64,000 nt of DNA, from NCBI GenBank assembly GCA_026398875.1, contig JAPLSB010000002.1, forward strand, positions 1-64,000. The letters are read 5' to 3'. Positions 51,687-63,018 of the stretch are shown here, one piece after another. The DNA comes from Gammaproteobacteria bacterium (GTDB lineage: Bacteria > Pseudomonadota > Gammaproteobacteria > Nevskiales > Nevskiaceae). A program made the position numbers and the translations under genes. Every line of letters begins with the position of its first letter. Position 1 is the stretch's first letter. The notes under the pieces were generated by a model that saw only the letters and a program-made list of their open reading frames with translations, did no database searches and was not told the DNA's origin.

Positions 51687-53120
51687 TCAGAGGATGTCGG
51701 ATGCGAATGCTGCCAGACGCGAGCGCTCGCCACGGGCCAGGGTCACGTGACCGCCATGCGGCCAGCCGCGGAAGCGGTCGACGACATAGGTCAGGCCGGA
51801 CGTGGTTTCCGACAGATACGGCGTGTCGATCTGCGTCAGATTGCCAAGGCAGACGATCTTCGAGCCCGGGCCACAGCGGGTAATCAGCGCCTTCATCTGC
51901 TTCGACGTCAGGTTCTGGGCCTCGTCGATGATGATGAAGCGGTTCAGGAACGTGCGGCCGCGCATGAAGTTCAGGCTGCGGATCTTGATGCGCTTCGACA
52001 GCAGGTCGTTGGTCGCCGCACGCTCCCAGTCACCGGCATTGCTGGTCTGGGTGAGCACTTCAAGGTTGTCCATCAGGGCGCCCATCCACGGCGTCATCTT
52101 TTCTTCCTCGGTACCCGGAAGGAATCCGATGTCGTCGCCCAGCGGCACGGTGACACGAGTCATGATGATCTCGCGATAGCGCGGCTCGTCCAGCGTCTGG
52201 GCCAGGCCGGCGGCCAGTGCCAGCAGGGTCTTGCCGGTACCGGCAGCACCCAGCAGCGAAACGAAATCGACGTCCGGATCGAGCAGCAGGTTCAGCGCAA
52301 AGTTCTGCTCGCGATTCTTGGCATGAATGCCCCAGACCGGGGTCTTGCCGGCTCGGTAGTCGCGGATCACATGCAGCTTGGCGCTGTCGCCGTCAAGCGC
52401 CTGGACGGTCAGTTCGAGGCCGCGCTCGACATCGTCCGGCAGGTACAGGAACTCGTTGACATGCCATTCCTTGACCTTCGGGCCGCTGACCTTGTAGCAG
52501 GCGCGGCCGCGGTCATCCTGCCAGCTGTCCATCTTCTCGCCATGCGTGGTCCAGAAGTCATCTGGCAATTTGGCGTAGCCGGAATACAGCAGATCGAGGT
52601 CATCGAGCACCTGATCGTTGTGATAGTCCTCGGTGTGGACGCCGACGATGGCTGCCTTGATCCGCAGGTTGATGTCCTTCGACACCAGCGTGATCGGCCG
52701 GGAAGGGTGCTGCATCTGCAGCGCAAGCGCCGCAAGCAGGATGTTGTTGTCGGGCTTGTTGCCCGGCAGCATTTCCGGCAGTGCCGCAGCTGACGGCCGC
52801 GTCTGGAAGAACAGCCGGCCGGACGCCGGAGCAGTGGGCGTTCCGCTGGCGTGGCCATTGCCATTGCTGCCCTTGTTGATCGTGGTGGGCAGCGGAATGC
52901 CCTTTTCGATCTGTGCGTGATCCTTGCCGTGCATCAGGCCATCGAGGATGCGGGTGACCTGACGAACATTGCGCGAGGTTTCGCTGGTGCCCTTCTTGCC
53001 ATTGTCGAGCTCTTCGAGCACGACCATCGGGATGTAGATGTCGTGCTCTTCGAAACGGTACAGGCAGCTCGGATCGTGCATCAGCACGTTGGTATCGAGC
53101 ACGAAGATCTTCTTTTTCAT
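51687..53120 (-). CDS. PIN domain-PhoH family ATPase
   Basis: 477 aa from ATG 53120 (MKKKIFVLDTNVLMHDPS); an in-frame extension upstream overlaps bcp in another frame and is rejected. Residues 1-150 form a PIN ribonuclease domain with Asp9 (LDTNVLMHD), E37-D39 (VLEELDNGKKG), D120s (KPDNNILLAAL) and later acidic residues. After a Gly/Ser/Pro linker inserted at about 85-110, the PhoH helicase-type ATPase has Walker A SLLGAAGTGKTLLALAAG, Walker B FIIIDEAQNLT and sensor VCLGNLTQIDTPYL. Such PIN-PhoH2 proteins are RNA-processing enzymes; a biological role here is not established. Confidence 0.9.
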   Translation of the reverse strand: MKKKIFVLDTNVLMHDPSCLYRFEEHDIYIPMVVLEELDNGKKGTSETSRNVRQVTRILDGLMHGKDHAQIEKGIPLPTTINKGSNGNGHASGTPTAPASGRLFFQTRPSAAALPEMLPGNKPDNNILLAALALQMQHPSRPITLVSKDINLRIKAAIVGVHTEDYHNDQVLDDLDLLYSGYAKLPDDFWTTHGEKMDSWQDDRGRACYKVSGPKVKEWHVNEFLYLPDDVERGLELTVQALDGDSAKLHVIRDYRAGKTPVWGIHAKNREQNFALNLLLDPDVDFVSLLGAAGTGKTLLALAAGLAQTLDEPRYREIIMTRVTVPLGDDIGFLPGTEEEKMTPWMGALMDNLEVLTQTSNAGDWERAATNDLLSKRIKIRSLNFMRGRTFLNRFIIIDEAQNLTSKQMKALITRCGPGSKIVCLGNLTQIDTPYLSETTSGLTYVVDRFRGWPHGGHVTLARGERSRLAAFASDIL

Positions 53121-53208
53121 CGGTTTCCAGAAGGTGAAACAAACGAGCCGACGCGCGAGTGTTCGCGCATCGGCTCCGGGGGCACTTTGGGGAGTTTCAG
53201 CAAGAGCG

Positions 53209-53676
<468 letters not shown>

Positions 53677-53798
53677 GCAGCGGATCCTCGTGAGGTTCGA
53701 TGAGAAAAGGTGGGTCTGTTGGCGATCAGACTACACCGCGCTTGCCGCTTCAAGGCTGCAAGAATCACGCCCTCCAGCCGGACCGGATTGCGCTTCAC

Positions 53799-54338
53799 TC
53801 AGCTCTTGATCGGGTCGAGCATGCCGTCAGCGTTGAGATCGTCGCAGAGGTCCATGAACGACTCGCGCAAGGCCTGCGGATGCTGATTGACCGGCACATG
53901 CAGCACCATCTGCACGCTGACCATGCCGGCGCCGGTATGCGTCGACTGGTACTTTTGCGTCGACATCTCGGCGACCTGCACATCCTGGCTGTGAAAGAAC
54001 TCCAGAAGGTGCACCAGAAGGTCCGGCTGCTGCGGTGCGATCACGTCGGCGGCGTACGGACGGAACTCGGGGTTCTGCTCGCGCATGTTGCAGCGTTGGA
54101 AACGCACCTGCAGTTCCAGCTTTTCGGCAATGCCGGGCAATGCGGTTTCAAGCCTGCCGAGCGCGCTCCAGTTGCCGGACACCACCAGATTCGCCGTCAG
54201 GCGGTCACCGATCGGCGCGATCCGGCAATCCTCGACTTCACCCCCGCGCTCGCGGATCGCCTTGAACAGTTCCAGCGCCAGTTGCGGGCGCGGCTGGCCC
54301 AGGACGGAAATCGACAGCAGGTTTTCGGGGGCGGCCAT
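53799..54338 (-). CDS. gcvR: GcvR-like tandem ACT-domain regulator
   Basis: 179 aa. Two ACT domains at about 6-85 (LLSISVLGQPRPQLALELFK, ANLVVSGNWSALGRLETALP) and 93-170 (YAADVIAPQQPDLLVHLLEF, VSVQMVLHVPVNQHPQALRE). GcvR-type proteins bind glycine and control the glycine-cleavage activator GcvA in E. coli; in organisms without that partner the role is unclear. It diverges from dapA and lies upstream of bcp with 122 bp between. Confidence 0.8.
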   Translation of the reverse strand: MAAPENLLSISVLGQPRPQLALELFKAIRERGGEVEDCRIAPIGDRLTANLVVSGNWSALGRLETALPGIAEKLELQVRFQRCNMREQNPEFRPYAADVIAPQQPDLLVHLLEFFHSQDVQVAEMSTQKYQSTHTGAGMVSVQMVLHVPVNQHPQALRESFMDLCDDLNADGMLDPIKS

Positions 54339-54461
54339 TGCGCGGGGGACGTTTGCGGGGGACGGTAAGTCGGCGGGGACGAGCGATGGCTGCTGGCCCG
54401 GGAAGGCCGCAAGCCTTGTTGCGTCTATAATCCTAGTTTAGCCACCCGTACCCAACTCCGC

Positions 54462-55340
54462 ATGATCAAGGGCAGCATAGTCGCGATCGTCACGCCGATG
54501 ACGCCTGCCGGTGAAGTCGATTTCGACGCACTCGCAGCCCTCGTCGAATGGCATGTCGCAGAAGGCACCGATGCCATCGTCGCCGTCGGCACCACCGGCG
54601 AATCGGCGACGCTCAGCGTCGACGAGCACATCGCCGTGGTCCGCAAGGTCGTGGAGGTCTCCGCGAAGCGGGTGCCGGTTCTGGCCGGGACCGGCGCCAA
54701 TTCGACGAGCGAAGCGATCGAGTTGACCCAGCTCGCCAAAGGCGCGGGCGCCGACGCCTGTTTGATCGTCACGCCGTACTACAACAAGCCACCGCAGGAA
54801 GGCCTGTATCGCCATTTCAAGGCGATCGCCGAAGCGGTGTCGATTCCGATCGTGCTTTATAACGTGCCCGGCCGGACCGGCTGCGACATGCTGCCGGCAA
54901 CCGTAGCCCGCCTCGCGCTGATTCCGAACATCATCGGCATCAAGGAGGCCAAGGGCGAACTCGGCCGGGTGCGCGAGCTGCTGGCGCTCGGCTTGCCGAA
55001 GGACTTCGCGCTTTATACCGGCGATGACGCCACGGCGCGTGAATCGATGCTGCTCGGCTTCCACGGCGACATCTCGGTCACGGCGAACGTTGCACCGAAG
55101 CAGATGCACGACATGTGTGTCGCCGCGATTGCCGGTGACGCCGCCACGGCCGGCATGATCGACAGCCGCTTGAGCCTGCTGCACAAGAATCTGTTCATCG
55201 ACCCGAATCCCATCCCGACCAAGTGGGCGCTCGAAGCAATGGGCCGGATTCGCGGCGGAATTCGTCTGCCGCTGGTGCCGATGAACCCCGATCACGTCAA
55301 CGTCGTGCGCGAAAGCTTGCGCGCGGCAGGAGCGCTGTGA
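54462..55340 (+). CDS. dapA: 4-hydroxy-tetrahydrodipicolinate synthase
   Basis: 292 aa TIM barrel. IKGSIVAIVTPMTPAGEVDF at the N-terminus, GTTGESATLS, the catalytic Tyr in LYNVPGRTGCDM, the Schiff-base Lys in IIGIKEAKGELGRV, and LYTGDDATARESMLLGFHG. It condenses pyruvate and aspartate semialdehyde in lysine and peptidoglycan-DAP synthesis. The stop overlaps the ATG of the following lipoprotein gene (TGATG), so these are coupled. Confidence 0.97.
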   Translation: MIKGSIVAIVTPMTPAGEVDFDALAALVEWHVAEGTDAIVAVGTTGESATLSVDEHIAVVRKVVEVSAKRVPVLAGTGANSTSEAIELTQLAKGAGADACLIVTPYYNKPPQEGLYRHFKAIAEAVSIPIVLYNVPGRTGCDMLPATVARLALIPNIIGIKEAKGELGRVRELLALGLPKDFALYTGDDATARESMLLGFHGDISVTANVAPKQMHDMCVAAIAGDAATAGMIDSRLSLLHKNLFIDPNPIPTKWALEAMGRIRGGIRLPLVPMNPDHVNVVRESLRAAGAL

Positions 55341-55684
55341 TGCCAAGCTGCAACTTCACGCTGCGTTCGCGACACGCTCAGCAGCTCATCGCGATCACCG
55401 GTCTGGCGGTTGGCCTGTTCGTCACCGGTTGTACGACCAATGCCTACTGCAAGGCGCCGCAGCCTTACGAGAATGCGCCGTCGATCACGCCGATCAAGGC
55501 GCCCGATGGCTTGAATATCGCCACGCCCAGCACCGCGCTGAAAGTGCCGGACGTCAAGGTCGATTCGGTGACTTTCGGATACTACATCCCCGACCCTGCC
55601 GCGCCTGGCAAGGCCCGGCTGCGTTGTCTCGACCAGCCGCCGGTGCTGGTGATGGCGCCAGAAGTAACGCCACCGGCACCCTGA
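55340..55684 (+). CDS. Small lipoprotein downstream of dapA
   Basis: 114 aa. After a short basic N-terminus, a lipoprotein signal (LIAITGLAVGLFVTGC) ends at Cys31. The mature part is Pro-rich and includes YENAPSITPIKAPDGLNIAT and PSTALKVPDVKV, which resembles the region at the start of BamC (NlpB), whose gene commonly follows dapA. It is much shorter than BamC (about 340 aa), so it may be a truncated relative or a separate lipoprotein of the Bam region. Residue after the lipid Cys is Thr, compatible with outer-membrane sorting. Confidence 0.7.
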   Translation: MPSCNFTLRSRHAQQLIAITGLAVGLFVTGCTTNAYCKAPQPYENAPSITPIKAPDGLNIATPSTALKVPDVKVDSVTFGYYIPDPAAPGKARLRCLDQPPVLVMAPEVTPPAP

Positions 55685-55742
55685 GCCTTCTGCCTTTCCG
55701 ATAGAATGGCGGCGCCGCACAGCGGCACGATTTGAAAGACAC

Positions 55743-55834
55743 GGAGAGGTGTCCGAGCGGTTGAAGGAGCACGCCTGGAAAGCGTGTATACGGGTCAAAC
55801 CGTATCGCGGGTTCGAATCCCGCTCTCTCCGCCA
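55743..55834 (+). tRNA. tRNA-Ser (GGA)
   Basis: 92 nt with encoded CCA and a long variable arm. Acceptor arms GGAGAGG/TCTCTCC with one G-T pair, anticodon stem-loop CACGC-CTGGAAA-GCGTG, T arm GCGGG-TTCGAAT-CCCGC. A -10-like TAGAAT at 55702-55707 with a GC-rich discriminator precedes it. Confidence 0.96.
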
Positions 55835-55897
55835 ATCTTGCTGTAACGGCAAGTAATGGCAGGTAACTGCAAATCCTCGATAACTCGGGGATTCGAG

Positions 55898-55918
55898 GCC
55901 CGCTCACGCGGGCTTTTT
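55898..55918 (+). terminator. Terminator of the tRNA-Ser transcript
   Basis: GCCCGC-TCAC-GCGGGC followed by TTTTT, 63 bp after the tRNA end. Confidence 0.8.
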
Positions 55919-56063
55919 CGTTTCTGCTCGTGACAGTCGCGACCCCACCATAGCCCCGCATTGCAGCGATCCGATCGGCTGCACGCCCTCGACAGGGGTT
56001 TTGATGCTTGATGCATTCGGCGCCCGCACGGGACAGGTCCGTGCACAGGTAAGGTCGTGAGGC

Positions 56064-56903
56064 TCAGGCCGATCGGTAGTGAACCATGCCAACACGATGA
56101 TCATCGTGCAGCTCGATGGTGACATCGGCCTGTGCCGGCAGCGTGCGCAGCGCGTGGGCGGTGAGTCGCTGGTAATGCTGGATGAAGCGTTGCAGTTGCG
56201 CTGCTGATTGCAGACCTGCGGCACCGGCAGGTGCTGTCCGTGCCGGGTCCTGCTCCTGCTGCCAGCGCCAGCGGTGAACGGCGTCGAAACCGGGGACCTT
56301 AAGAAAGATCAGCGCGTCCAGCAGCGAGAACCATTCGCCATAGTGATGCTGCAGCTGCTCGTTGACGTGCCGACGCCAGCGGCCGTCCTGGTCTTCGATC
56401 GCTTCGAGCGTGTTGATCGGCTCGCTCAGTTCGCTGTCAGTTTGCGGTGGCGTGCCGACGCACCAGCCCTCGAACAGGATCAGGTCGACTGGGCCGGTGA
56501 TCGTCGGCCAGCGTGCCACCGGCACGCGGTCATCGTCGGCTTTCGAGTAGCGCGGCAATGCCAGCCGGTCGCCGCTCCCCAGTGTCCGAAGCGCGCGAAT
56601 CGTGTTGATGCCAAGCACCACATCGTGCGTGCCCGGCACGCCGCGTGTCAGCAGCAGCGGATGCACGGTCTCCGACTGCTGCAGTCGCACGGCGCGCGGC
56701 CAGTAGAAGTCATCGATCGACAGCACGGCGGCAACGATGCCGTGGCGGTCGATCAGCGAGCCGGCGATGAAGCTCGCCGCAGTGCTCTTGCCCGCGCCCT
56801 GAGCGCCGTTGATGCCGACGACCGGGCAGCGACCCGGTCGGCAGCGCCGCCCGATCCAATCGGCAAGTTCGTGAAACCGAGCTTGGGTGGCAGCGTCGAG
56901 CAT
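56064..56903 (-). CDS. P-loop kinase of the D-glycerate 3-kinase type
   Basis: 279 aa from ATG 56903; the frame remains open upstream but would overlap the divergent gene. Walker A VVGINGAQGAGKSTAASF, SIDDFYWPRAVRLQQ, TRGVPGTHDVVLGI, LPRYSKADDDRVPVARWP and LILFEGWCVGTPPQ match the glycerate-kinase/YggC P-loop group related to phosphoribulokinase. The likely reaction is ATP-dependent phosphorylation of glycerate, but some members act on other small hydroxylated substrates. It diverges from the NYN nuclease gene across 72 bp. Confidence 0.8.
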   Translation of the reverse strand: MLDAATQARFHELADWIGRRCRPGRCPVVGINGAQGAGKSTAASFIAGSLIDRHGIVAAVLSIDDFYWPRAVRLQQSETVHPLLLTRGVPGTHDVVLGINTIRALRTLGSGDRLALPRYSKADDDRVPVARWPTITGPVDLILFEGWCVGTPPQTDSELSEPINTLEAIEDQDGRWRRHVNEQLQHHYGEWFSLLDALIFLKVPGFDAVHRWRWQQEQDPARTAPAGAAGLQSAAQLQRFIQHYQRLTAHALRTLPAQADVTIELHDDHRVGMVHYRSA

Positions 56904-56975
56904 GTTGGCAGTGATGGAAGCCTGCGCGGTGATGGTCTGCACAGTGTGCCGCCACGCGCCGGTATCCTGCGTCGC

Positions 56976-57437
56976 ATGGTTCTGTTGATCGATGCGCTGA
57001 ACGTCTCCTACTGGTGCGGTTCTCCGCCGACCTTGCGTCTGCCGCTCGGGCTGCTGATCGGGGCGCTGGCCGCTGGTCACGATGCGCAGTTGGTGTTCGA
57101 TGCCAGTGCGCCGTATCGGCTGTCGGCGGATGCAGACGCGTATCGGGAACTACTGCGATATCCGTCACGGGTGACGGTGGTTGCGTCCGGGCGCAGCGCC
57201 GATGCCGTGCTGCTGCGCGAGGCGCGCAGCGGTGGCGCCAGCATCATCAGCAACGATCGCTACCGCGATCATCGACGTCGCTATCGGACACTGATCGACG
57301 ATGCGGCACGGCTGCTGACCGGCCGGGTGCAGGACGATCGAATCGAGGTGCCGACGCTGGCGCTGACGGTACCGCTGCCGGCATCGCTGCAGCCGTCTCT
57401 CGATGCGCTCCACGGATACATAAAGCAAGGGCACTGA
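56976..57437 (+). CDS. NYN/PIN-like ribonuclease domain protein
   Basis: 153 aa from ATG 56976; the open frame upstream is antisense to the kinase gene and is rejected. VLLIDALNVSYWC gives the first catalytic Asp and an Asn, LVFDASAPYR a second, VTVVASGRSADAVLLREARS the SADxxL motif, and ASIISNDRYRDHRRRY the SND motif of the Zc3h12a/NYN nuclease family. This suggests a metal-dependent endoribonuclease. It is not associated with an antitoxin gene. The target is unknown. Confidence 0.75.
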   Translation: MVLLIDALNVSYWCGSPPTLRLPLGLLIGALAAGHDAQLVFDASAPYRLSADADAYRELLRYPSRVTVVASGRSADAVLLREARSGGASIISNDRYRDHRRRYRTLIDDAARLLTGRVQDDRIEVPTLALTVPLPASLQPSLDALHGYIKQGH

Positions 57438-57542
57438 CCGCCGTACGTGCAGCGCTGCCGCAGATCTGCGCTTGGCCTGCCGCTTGCGGCATCATTCGCG
57501 TATCGACTCCGTGTCATTTCCCCCGCTCCAGGAACGATTGTG

Positions 57543-58745
57543 ATGATCAAGCCTCACGGCTCCGCTGTGCTCAACCCGCTGTATGTCGCCGATGACGTCC
57601 GCCGCGCCGCGCTGGCCGCCGAGGCTGCCAGCCTGCCGTCGCTGCTGCTGAACTCCGCCGCTGCCGCCAACGCCGTGATGCTTGGGGCCGGTTACTTCAA
57701 CCCGCTGACCGGCTACATGAACCTGGCCGACGCGCTGAGCGTGGCGCACGACATGAAGACCAGCGCCGGGCTGTTCTGGCCGGTGCCGATCGTCAACCTG
57801 ACCCAGGACAGCTCGATCAAGGCCGGTAGCCGCGTGGCACTGCGCGATCCAAACGTTGAAGGACACCCGGTGCTGGCGGTGATGGACGTCGCCGCCGTCG
57901 AGGCGGTGAGCCCCGAGCAGATCAGCCTGATGGCCGAGAAGATCTTCGGTACGCTCGACCCCAAGCATCCCGGTGTCGCCACGTTCACCGCACTCGGCAA
58001 CACGCTGCTGTCCGGCAACATCGAAGTACTGAACTACAGCTACTTCCCGGCCGAATTCCCGGACACGTTCCGTACGGCCGTCGAGATTCGCGAAGACATC
58101 GCCCGGCGCGGCTGGAACAAGGTGGTGGCCTTCCAGACTCGCAACCCGATGCACCGGGCGCACGAAGAACTGTGCCGGATGGCCAAGGAGCGTCTGAACG
58201 CCGACGGCATCGTCATCCACATGCTGCTCGGCAAGCTCAAGGCCGGCGACATTCCGGCCGATGTTCGCGACGCCGCGATCCGCAAGATGGTCGAGCTGTA
58301 CTTCGAGCCGAATACGGTCATGGTCTGCGGTTACGGCTTCGACATGCTTTATGCCGGTCCGCGTGAAGCCGTGCTGCACGCGATCTTCCGCCAGAACATG
58401 GGCACCAACTACCTGATCGTCGGCCGCGACCACGCCGGTGTCGGCAGTTACTACGGCCCGTTCGATGCGCAGACGATCTTCGAATCGGTGCCGGCCGGCG
58501 CGCTGGAAATCCAGATCTTCGGCGCCGACAACACCGCCTGGAGCAAGAAGCTGAACCGCGTCGTGATGATGCGCGAAGCGCCGGAGCACACGCCGGACGA
58601 CTTCATCAACCTGTCCGGCACCAAGGTGCGCGAGATGCTCGGCAAGGGCATTGCGCCGCCGCCGGAGTTCTCGCGTCCGGAAGTCGCCAAGATCCTGTCG
58701 GATTACTACCAGGCGCTGGACAACGCGGGCGCTGCCAAGTCCTGA
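57543..58745 (+). CDS. sat: ATP sulfurylase (single-chain Sat type)
   Basis: 400 aa from ATG 57543. AFQTRNPMHRAHEELCRMAK contains the QxRNPxHxxH nucleotide-binding motif; IVGRDHAGVGSYYGPFDAQ and the FINLSGTKVREML block complete the catalytic fold. The chain lacks an APS-kinase domain. It makes adenosine 5'-phosphosulfate from sulfate and ATP. This one-subunit form differs from the CysDN type of enterobacteria and is used both for assimilation and in sulfur oxidisers; no aprAB or cysC is nearby. Confidence 0.93.
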   Translation: MIKPHGSAVLNPLYVADDVRRAALAAEAASLPSLLLNSAAAANAVMLGAGYFNPLTGYMNLADALSVAHDMKTSAGLFWPVPIVNLTQDSSIKAGSRVALRDPNVEGHPVLAVMDVAAVEAVSPEQISLMAEKIFGTLDPKHPGVATFTALGNTLLSGNIEVLNYSYFPAEFPDTFRTAVEIREDIARRGWNKVVAFQTRNPMHRAHEELCRMAKERLNADGIVIHMLLGKLKAGDIPADVRDAAIRKMVELYFEPNTVMVCGYGFDMLYAGPREAVLHAIFRQNMGTNYLIVGRDHAGVGSYYGPFDAQTIFESVPAGALEIQIFGADNTAWSKKLNRVVMMREAPEHTPDDFINLSGTKVREMLGKGIAPPPEFSRPEVAKILSDYYQALDNAGAAKS

Positions 58746-58763
58746 CCCCCGCTGATGGACCCG

Positions 58764-58800
58764 CGGCCCGGTGGACGTGAACGGCGTCCACCGGGCCGCG
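58764..58800 (+). terminator. Strong hairpin after sat
   Basis: A perfect 15-bp stem, GCGGCCCGGTGGACG / CGTCCACCGGGCCGC, with a 7-base loop, 18 bp past the sat stop. It is followed by GTCGTT and not a full T-tract. Confidence 0.65.
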
Positions 58801-58934
58801 TCGTTATGCGGCTACGCAACGCCGGCGATGGCGCATTTGCCGATCCGCGGCCTGCTGAGTGCACCCCTTTCCCCCTGACGGGAATTTCGATCACGCGGCG
58901 CAGAGCGCAAATGCGGGCCTTGCAGGGCGTTAGC

Positions 58935-58943
58935 TGCTAAAAT
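58935..58943 (+). promoter_or_regulatory. Extended -10 promoter element for gyrA
   Basis: TGCTAAAAT is an extended -10 box (TGn plus TAAAAT) followed by CGCGGCG. A TTGCAG upstream is spaced by only 12 bp, too close to act as a normal -35. Confidence 0.45.
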
Positions 58944-59070
58944 CGCGGCGTGAACTGCCCGTCTGCTGGCAGGTAACGCGGGTTGTCGAGCCGGTCGCCC
59001 CATCAGCGTCGACTCGCATCGCGAGCCTGCCTCCGGCGCCTCGACTCAAGCTGATCGAACACGCCCACGA

Positions 59071-61779
<2,709 letters not shown>

Positions 61780-61811
61780 ACCACATTAGAAATCAAGCAC
61801 AGATCATTGAA

Positions 61812-62885
61812 ATGACGAGAGTATTCAACTTCAGCGCCGGTCCGGCGACGCTTCCGCTGCCGGTGCTCGAGCAGGTTCGCGACGAGCTGCTCGACTGGCG
61901 TGGCACCGGCATGTCGGTGATGGAAATGTCGCATCGCGACAAGCCATTCATGTCGATCGCGGCCGAAGCCGAAGCCGATCTGCGTGAAGTGCTGGGCGTT
62001 CCGGCGAACTACAAGGTGCTGTTCATGCAGGGCGGCGCCACCGGCCAGTTCGCTGCCGTGCCGCTGAACCTGCTGAACGGCAAGAGCGCCGACTACATTG
62101 TCAACGGCGCCTGGGGCGTCAAGGCGGTCAAGGAATGCGCGAAGTGGGGCACGGCCAACACCGCTGCCAAGCCCGAAAAGTTCAACCATGTTCCGGCGCG
62201 CGACACCTGGAAGCTCGATCCGAACGCCGCCTACGTCCACTACACGCCGAACGAGACGATCGAAGGTGTCGAGTTCCAGTCGATTCCCGACGTCGGCAAT
62301 GTGCCGCTGGTGGCCGACTTCTCGTCGAGCTTCCTGTCGCGTCCGCTCGATGTCTCGAAGTTCGGCCTGATCTACGCCGGTGCCCAGAAGAACGCCGGCC
62401 CAGCCGGCATCACCTTCGTGATCGTCCGTGAAGACCTGCTCGGCACCTGCAATCCGCTGGCGCCGTCGATCTTCGACTACAAGGCGGTGGCCGAAAACGA
62501 TTCGATGCTGAACACGCCGGCGACCTTTGCCTGGTACGTCTCCGGTCTGGTCACCAAGTGGGTGAAGTCGGAAGGCGGTCTCGCGGTCATTGGCGAGCGC
62601 AACCGCCGCAAGTCGTCGCTGATCTACGACTACATCGACAGCCAGGATTTCTATGCCAATCCGGTCGCCAAGGCCGATCGCTCCTGGATGAACGTGGTTT
62701 GGACGCTGGCCGATGCCAACCTTGATGCGGACTTCCTGAAGGGCGCCGCCAAGGCCGGACTGCCGGGTTTGAAGGGCCATCGAGTGGTCGGCGGCATGCG
62801 CGCGTCGATCTACAACGCGATGCCGGAAGCCGGCTGCGTGGCGCTGGTCGACTACATGAAGGAATTCGTTCGCAGCCGAGGTTGA
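61812..62885 (+). CDS. serC: Phosphoserine aminotransferase
   Basis: 357 aa class-V PLP aminotransferase. RVFNFSAGPATLPLPVLEQV, GMSVMEMSHRDKPF, LFMQGGATGQFAAVPLNLL, SSFLSRPLDVSKFGLIYAGA and the PLP-binding Lys in AGAQKNAGPAG are conserved. It transaminates 3-phosphohydroxypyruvate to phosphoserine and also acts in pyridoxal phosphate synthesis. It lies 32 bp after gyrA; the gyrA-serC order is common in gammaproteobacteria. Confidence 0.97.
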   Translation: MTRVFNFSAGPATLPLPVLEQVRDELLDWRGTGMSVMEMSHRDKPFMSIAAEAEADLREVLGVPANYKVLFMQGGATGQFAAVPLNLLNGKSADYIVNGAWGVKAVKECAKWGTANTAAKPEKFNHVPARDTWKLDPNAAYVHYTPNETIEGVEFQSIPDVGNVPLVADFSSSFLSRPLDVSKFGLIYAGAQKNAGPAGITFVIVREDLLGTCNPLAPSIFDYKAVAENDSMLNTPATFAWYVSGLVTKWVKSEGGLAVIGERNRRKSSLIYDYIDSQDFYANPVAKADRSWMNVVWTLADANLDADFLKGAAKAGLPGLKGHRVVGGMRASIYNAMPEAGCVALVDYMKEFVRSRG

Positions 62886-62894
62886 CGCGCGACC

Positions 62895-62979
62895 TTACGC
62901 AAAGGCGCAAAGACGCAGGGAAAAGCTTCAGATCTGATTCGAGCTTGTTGTTCTCTGCGGCCTTGCGTCTTCGCGTGAG
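62895..62979. repeat. Intergenic inverted repeat built from CGCAAAGACG-type modules, copy 2
   Basis: The left arm TTACGCAAAGGCGCAAAGAC and right arm GGCCTTGCGTCTTCGCGTGA resemble the element at 8723-8815 in sequence, size and inverted layout; the central spacers are unrelated. It lies between serC and the serA-like gene. Confidence 0.7.
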
Positions 62980-63018
62980 CTGCCTTTCCTTCATCGGACC
63001 GCGACGAAATACGACGCC

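Larger units (their letters stand above)
58746..59070. other. sat-gyrA intergenic region
   Basis: 325 bp holding the sat terminator hairpin (58764-58800) and the gyrA promoter candidate (58935-58943). No additional coding frame is supported. The gyrA leader from the promoter to ATG is about 125 nt; I see no clear regulatory RNA structure in it. Confidence 0.5.

Noticed and set aside
56976..57437. Toxin-antitoxin role for the NYN-domain protein
   Set aside because: No small antitoxin-like gene is adjacent; the neighbours are a kinase gene and ATP sulfurylase.
58920..58943. TTGCAG and TAAAAT as a full -35/-10 gyrA promoter
   Set aside because: The spacer is only 12 bp; the extended -10 element alone is the better reading.
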